Part shown: positions 61,478 to 64,000 of the stretch, one piece after another
Position numbering within the stretch: position 1 is the first letter of the stretch
How the letters are laid out: the number at the start of each line of letters is the position of its first letter
NCBI GenBank assembly: GCA_964622455.1
Contig: CAZUQP010000032.1
Span: 62,001-126,000 of the forward strand
Origin: CAZUQP01 sp964622455
GTDB lineage: Bacteria; Pseudomonadota; Gammaproteobacteria; DSM-16500
Direction: 5' to 3'
Length of the DNA stretch: 64,000 bases
The notes under the pieces: generated by a model
What the model saw: the letters and a program-made list of their open reading frames with translations, nothing else
Database searches by the model: none
Told to the model about the DNA's origin: nothing
Translations under genes and position numbers: made by a program

Positions 61478-62691
61478 TAAAAAATACCGATCACTAAACT
61501 AAGCAGCAACCCTGTATTCAGTAAGTTAGAAATACTGACTTGTCCGTAAATAAGATAATAATTTTTAGGGATCAGCAAAGCGCCAAATATCACTGCATAG
61601 AACCAATCACTTTTTTTAGTATCACTATTCACAAAACAATAAAGCGGTAAATAAATATTTAATAAGCGATAATCATAGGAGATAGGCGGCAGCAATAACA
61701 TGCAAGCGGTTAAAATCGCGATTTTTTTCCAGAAAGTTTTTTCTATCCCTATCACATAGGCGCTCATGATTAAAAATAAAAACACGGCTATTCCCATATA
61801 GACATACAGTTGATTGATTGACCATGGCTGCTTTTCCCATGGAATATTTTTTATTAAATGATTTACTATGTTAAAAGCTCCGTAAAAACTGGTGTTATAC
61901 ATTTCTGAAAGATTGGATAAAATAAAATGATGCTTAAACCAAAGGAGATTGGTTGCTAGATGCGAAATTTGAATAAAAATACTGTCACCGCGAAATAATG
62001 CTAAACTCGAAAAAGTGAATAACAAAACAAGAAAGATTAGTAAGAATGCTTCTTTGTAGCGTTTATCTGCTAAAAATAACACTAAAAAAACGGCCGGGAA
62101 CCCTTTCATAGCAATTGCTAATGCAAAGAAAATGACACTTTTCTTAAAAGCATGTGCATGATAAAAATAAAGCGCCAATGCTAAAAAAATAAATATAAAC
62201 ACTTCCGCATTTGCTCTTTCAAAACAAAAAAGTACAGGGTAAGTTAAAAATGTCAGGATAAAAACATTTTTTATGGCAGCTATTTTATGGGTTAAATCAT
62301 CGCGGGGTAAAGCTGTATAAAAATAATTTTTGTTTAAAATAAAGAGAACACATAAGTAACTCCACAAAAAAACAAACAATGCAATAAAGCCACCAATTTT
62401 CGTCAATAAATAATAAATCAAATAAGTGAATGGAAAATAAACACTCGCTCGATTATTATTATATGTCACATGATAAGGCGCAAGCGCATCTGCTGAAAAA
62501 TAAGGCGGCGGAAAATCTGAGAATGAAATGGCAGGTTTTGGATTAATTAAAAATGTATTAAGTGGATAAGAAACCTGATAATAAAATCCAAGAATATAAT
62601 GAAAAACAACCGCTATAAAAAAACCAAGCAATACGATCATGCTGACTAATTCAATCTTAGCATTTCTACTCACCCCGCGTTCGCCTCTCAT
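61426..62691 (-). CDS. GT87/DUF2029-type polyprenyl-sugar glycosyltransferase (membrane)
   Basis: A 421-residue integral membrane protein with about 10-11 hydrophobic helices. After the first helix comes a periplasmic loop with FPPPYFSADALAPY and NNNRASVYFPFTYLIYYLLT. The acidic Asp/Glu typical of GT-C enzymes is hard to assign. Overall it resembles the GT87 family, which uses polyprenyl-phosphate sugars. AGGGGG precedes the ATG. It sits at the edge of a polysaccharide locus, divergent from two dideoxy-sugar genes, so a role in O-antigen or glycan side-branch addition is inferred. Confidence 0.7.
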   Translation of the reverse strand: MRGERGVSRNAKIELVSMIVLLGFFIAVVFHYILGFYYQVSYPLNTFLINPKPAISFSDFPPPYFSADALAPYHVTYNNNRASVYFPFTYLIYYLLTKIGGFIALFVFLWSYLCVLFILNKNYFYTALPRDDLTHKIAAIKNVFILTFLTYPVLFCFERANAEVFIFIFLALALYFYHAHAFKKSVIFFALAIAMKGFPAVFLVLFLADKRYKEAFLLIFLVLLFTFSSLALFRGDSIFIQISHLATNLLWFKHHFILSNLSEMYNTSFYGAFNIVNHLIKNIPWEKQPWSINQLYVYMGIAVFLFLIMSAYVIGIEKTFWKKIAILTACMLLLPPISYDYRLLNIYLPLYCFVNSDTKKSDWFYAVIFGALLIPKNYYLIYGQVSISNLLNTGLLLSLVIGIFYQGIVSMTLNRRACISI

Positions 62692-62752
62692 GACAACCCC
62701 CTGATCGAATGTTATATTATCAAAAATATGCTATCCCCTTAAGGTCTCTATT

Positions 62753-63634
62753 TTGAAACCCACCCTTTTATTAACAGGCGCGACAGGTTTCCTAGGCAGC
62801 CATCTGCTGCGGGCGATCCATTTGAAATACCATTGCATTGTTTTAAAACGCACAGCCTCTTCTTTAGAGCGGATTCAGGATTTACTGCCCGCTATGATGG
62901 CTTATGATATTGATCACATTGCGCTGGATTCCATTTTTAAGCAGCACGCCATTCATGCCATTATTCATTGTGCTACTCATTACGGACGTAAACAAACGGA
63001 TCGTATACAAATTTTAAAATCTAATTTGCTTTTTCCATTGGAATTATTGGAACTTGCAGAACGTTATCATGTCAAATTTTTTTTAAATACGGACACTATT
63101 TTAGATAAACGCATCAGTGATTACACTTTGTCTAAACGCCAATTTCACGAATGGTTACAGGTATTATCAAAAAAAATGGTTTGTGTTAATGTTGCACTTG
63201 AGCATTTTTATGGGCCTTTTGATGACGCTACTAAATTTGTCTCGCACATCATCCTCGCTCTCTTAAAAAAAGAAACGCGTCTTGAGTTAACTCAAGGTGA
63301 ACAAAAACGTGATTTTATTTTTATCGCCGATGTTATCTCTGCGTTTGAAAAAATCATTGCGGCCTCTTTGCTGAAAGAGCCTGGATTATTTCACTATGAA
63401 TTAGGCAGCGGAAAAACAGTGCGCATTCGAGACCTGGTCGAAAAAGTACAAATGCTGATTGGCAACAAAGTAACAGAGCTTGCTTTTGGAAAAATTCCTT
63501 ACCGAGCAGAAGAAGTCATGGAATCTACCGTTAATTTAACAGCCATTCAGACGCTTAACTGGACAGCTGAAACCTCTTTAGAGCAAGGCTTAAAAACCAC
63601 CATAGCCTATGAAAAAAGGAGAATGGGGCAATGA
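62753..63634 (+). CDS. CDP-3,6-dideoxyhexose synthase-like SDR (RfbS/RfbJ type)
   Basis: A 293-residue NAD(P)-dependent extended SDR. It has the Rossmann motif LTGATGFLGSH and the active site YTLSK (Tyr-X3-Lys). Blocks IIHCATHYGRK, FFLNTDTILDKR, LEHFYGPFDDATKFV, TQGEQKRDFIFIADVI and ELGSGKTVRIRDLV are those of CDP-paratose (RfbS) and CDP-abequose (RfbJ) synthases, which reduce the 4-keto group of CDP-4-keto-3,6-dideoxy-glucose. The start is TTG with an AAGGTC Shine-Dalgarno. It overlaps the next gene as ATGA. The paratose versus abequose product cannot be told from sequence. Confidence 0.8.
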   Translation: MKPTLLLTGATGFLGSHLLRAIHLKYHCIVLKRTASSLERIQDLLPAMMAYDIDHIALDSIFKQHAIHAIIHCATHYGRKQTDRIQILKSNLLFPLELLELAERYHVKFFLNTDTILDKRISDYTLSKRQFHEWLQVLSKKMVCVNVALEHFYGPFDDATKFVSHIILALLKKETRLELTQGEQKRDFIFIADVISAFEKIIAASLLKEPGLFHYELGSGKTVRIRDLVEKVQMLIGNKVTELAFGKIPYRAEEVMESTVNLTAIQTLNWTAETSLEQGLKTTIAYEKRRMGQ

Positions 63635-64000
63635 AGTATTTAATTACCGGCGGATGCGGGTTCTTAGGGACGCATATTGCAACTGCATTGCTAGAAAAAA
63701 AACAACCGCTTGTTATCCTTGATAATTTATCCCGTTATGGAAGCACCTTCAATTTAGAATGGTTAAAAACTAAAGGAACATTTGAATTTTCACCGATCGA
63801 CATAAGAAATCGTGCCGATGTGGAACATATGATTAGACAACATCAACCGGATGTTATTTTTCATTTAGCGGGACAAGTTGCAATGACAACATCCCTGCAA
63901 AACCCGCTGCATGATTTTGAAACGAATGTTCAAGGCGGTATGTATGTACTTGAGTCCGTACGTTGTTTTTGTCCTGAAACCATTATCATTTATTCCTCCA
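63631..64000 (+). CDS. rfbE: CDP-paratose 2-epimerase-like SDR (RfbE), cut by window edge
   Basis: The first 123 residues of an extended SDR: MKYLITGGCGFLGTH, DNLSRYGSTFNLEWLK, FHLAGQVAMTTSLQNPLHDF, then ETIIIYSS at the edge. This run closely follows Salmonella Typhi RfbE, which converts CDP-paratose to CDP-tyvelose. Other members of the family (UDP-glucose 4-epimerase, GDP-mannose dehydratase) lack the AGQVAMTTS block. The ATGA overlap with the synthase gene upstream supports a two-step pathway. The rest of the gene lies beyond the window. Confidence 0.85.
   Translation, partial: MKYLITGGCGFLGTHIATALLEKKQPLVILDNLSRYGSTFNLEWLKTKGTFEFSPIDIRNRADVEHMIRQHQPDVIFHLAGQVAMTTSLQNPLHDFETNVQGGMYVLESVRCFCPETIIIYSS

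Overview
The window looks like a chromosomal segment of an AT-rich gammaproteobacterium, most likely of the order Legionellales (Coxiella/Aquicella-like). The evidence is the gene order initiator tRNA-rimP-nusA-infB-rbfA, the order glyQ-glyS-gmhB-plsC, a waaG-waaP-kinase LPS core cluster, FabV instead of FabI, a Coq7 hydroxylase, and a SUF rather than ISC iron-sulfur operon. The placement is inferred from gene content and protein resemblance; no marker phylogeny could be run. Almost all of the DNA is coding. Many neighbouring genes overlap by ATGA or TAATG, and no gene is obviously decayed.

Layout. 1-4.9 kb (minus): translation operon headed by the initiator tRNA. 5-9.8 kb: periplasmic DsbA-like oxidoreductase, CCA-adding enzyme, divergent rsgA, then an aldo/keto reductase and a DAO-type flavoenzyme. 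10-16.6 kb: carbon and lipid metabolism (fabV, glutaryl-CoA dehydrogenase, Aquifex-type aconitase, acetyl-CoA synthetase). 16.7-18.1 kb: ribosomal S6 glutamylation pair (RimB-like protease, RimK). 18.2-21.5 kb (minus): LPS core glucosyltransferase WaaG, heptose kinase WaaP and a double-kinase protein. 21.6-23.4 kb: exported DUF3298-like protein and a HigBA toxin-antitoxin pair with a palindromic operator. 23.4-27.7 kb (minus): glyQ-glyS-gmhB-plsC. 27.8-33.7 kb: oligopeptidase A, POT peptide transporter, KAP-family NTPase. 33.7-38.7 kb: two-partner-secretion transporter, CHASE2-adenylate/guanylate cyclase and FecR-domain protein.

39-52 kb: free-standing class II tRNA-synthetase core; a pyrE-pyrF pair that closely resembles the two halves of eukaryotic UMP synthase; SseB-like protein; pckA; then a mostly plus-strand run of YggS, DUF4015 protein, proC, yggT, rdgB and an ABC exporter. 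The last of these ends in a 133-bp inverted-repeat element. Two small membrane proteins, coq7, tgt and mgtC follow. 52-58.7 kb (minus): sufB-C-D-S-U-A-T-grxD. 58.8-61.5 kb: aldo/keto reductase, folB and a folK-folP fusion. 61.4-64 kb: the edge of a surface-polysaccharide locus with a GT87-type glycosyltransferase and two genes resembling CDP-3,6-dideoxyhexose (paratose/abequose, then tyvelose) enzymes.

The most interesting signals are: the UMP-synthase-like gene pair split in frame by one stop codon; the MITE-like element inserted exactly in a stop codon, which it rebuilt; the apparent tyvelose-type sugar pathway at the right edge; the double-kinase LPS protein; the KAP NTPase with a changed Walker B; and the cyclase/FecR/TpsB cluster, which has no visible secreted TpsA partner.
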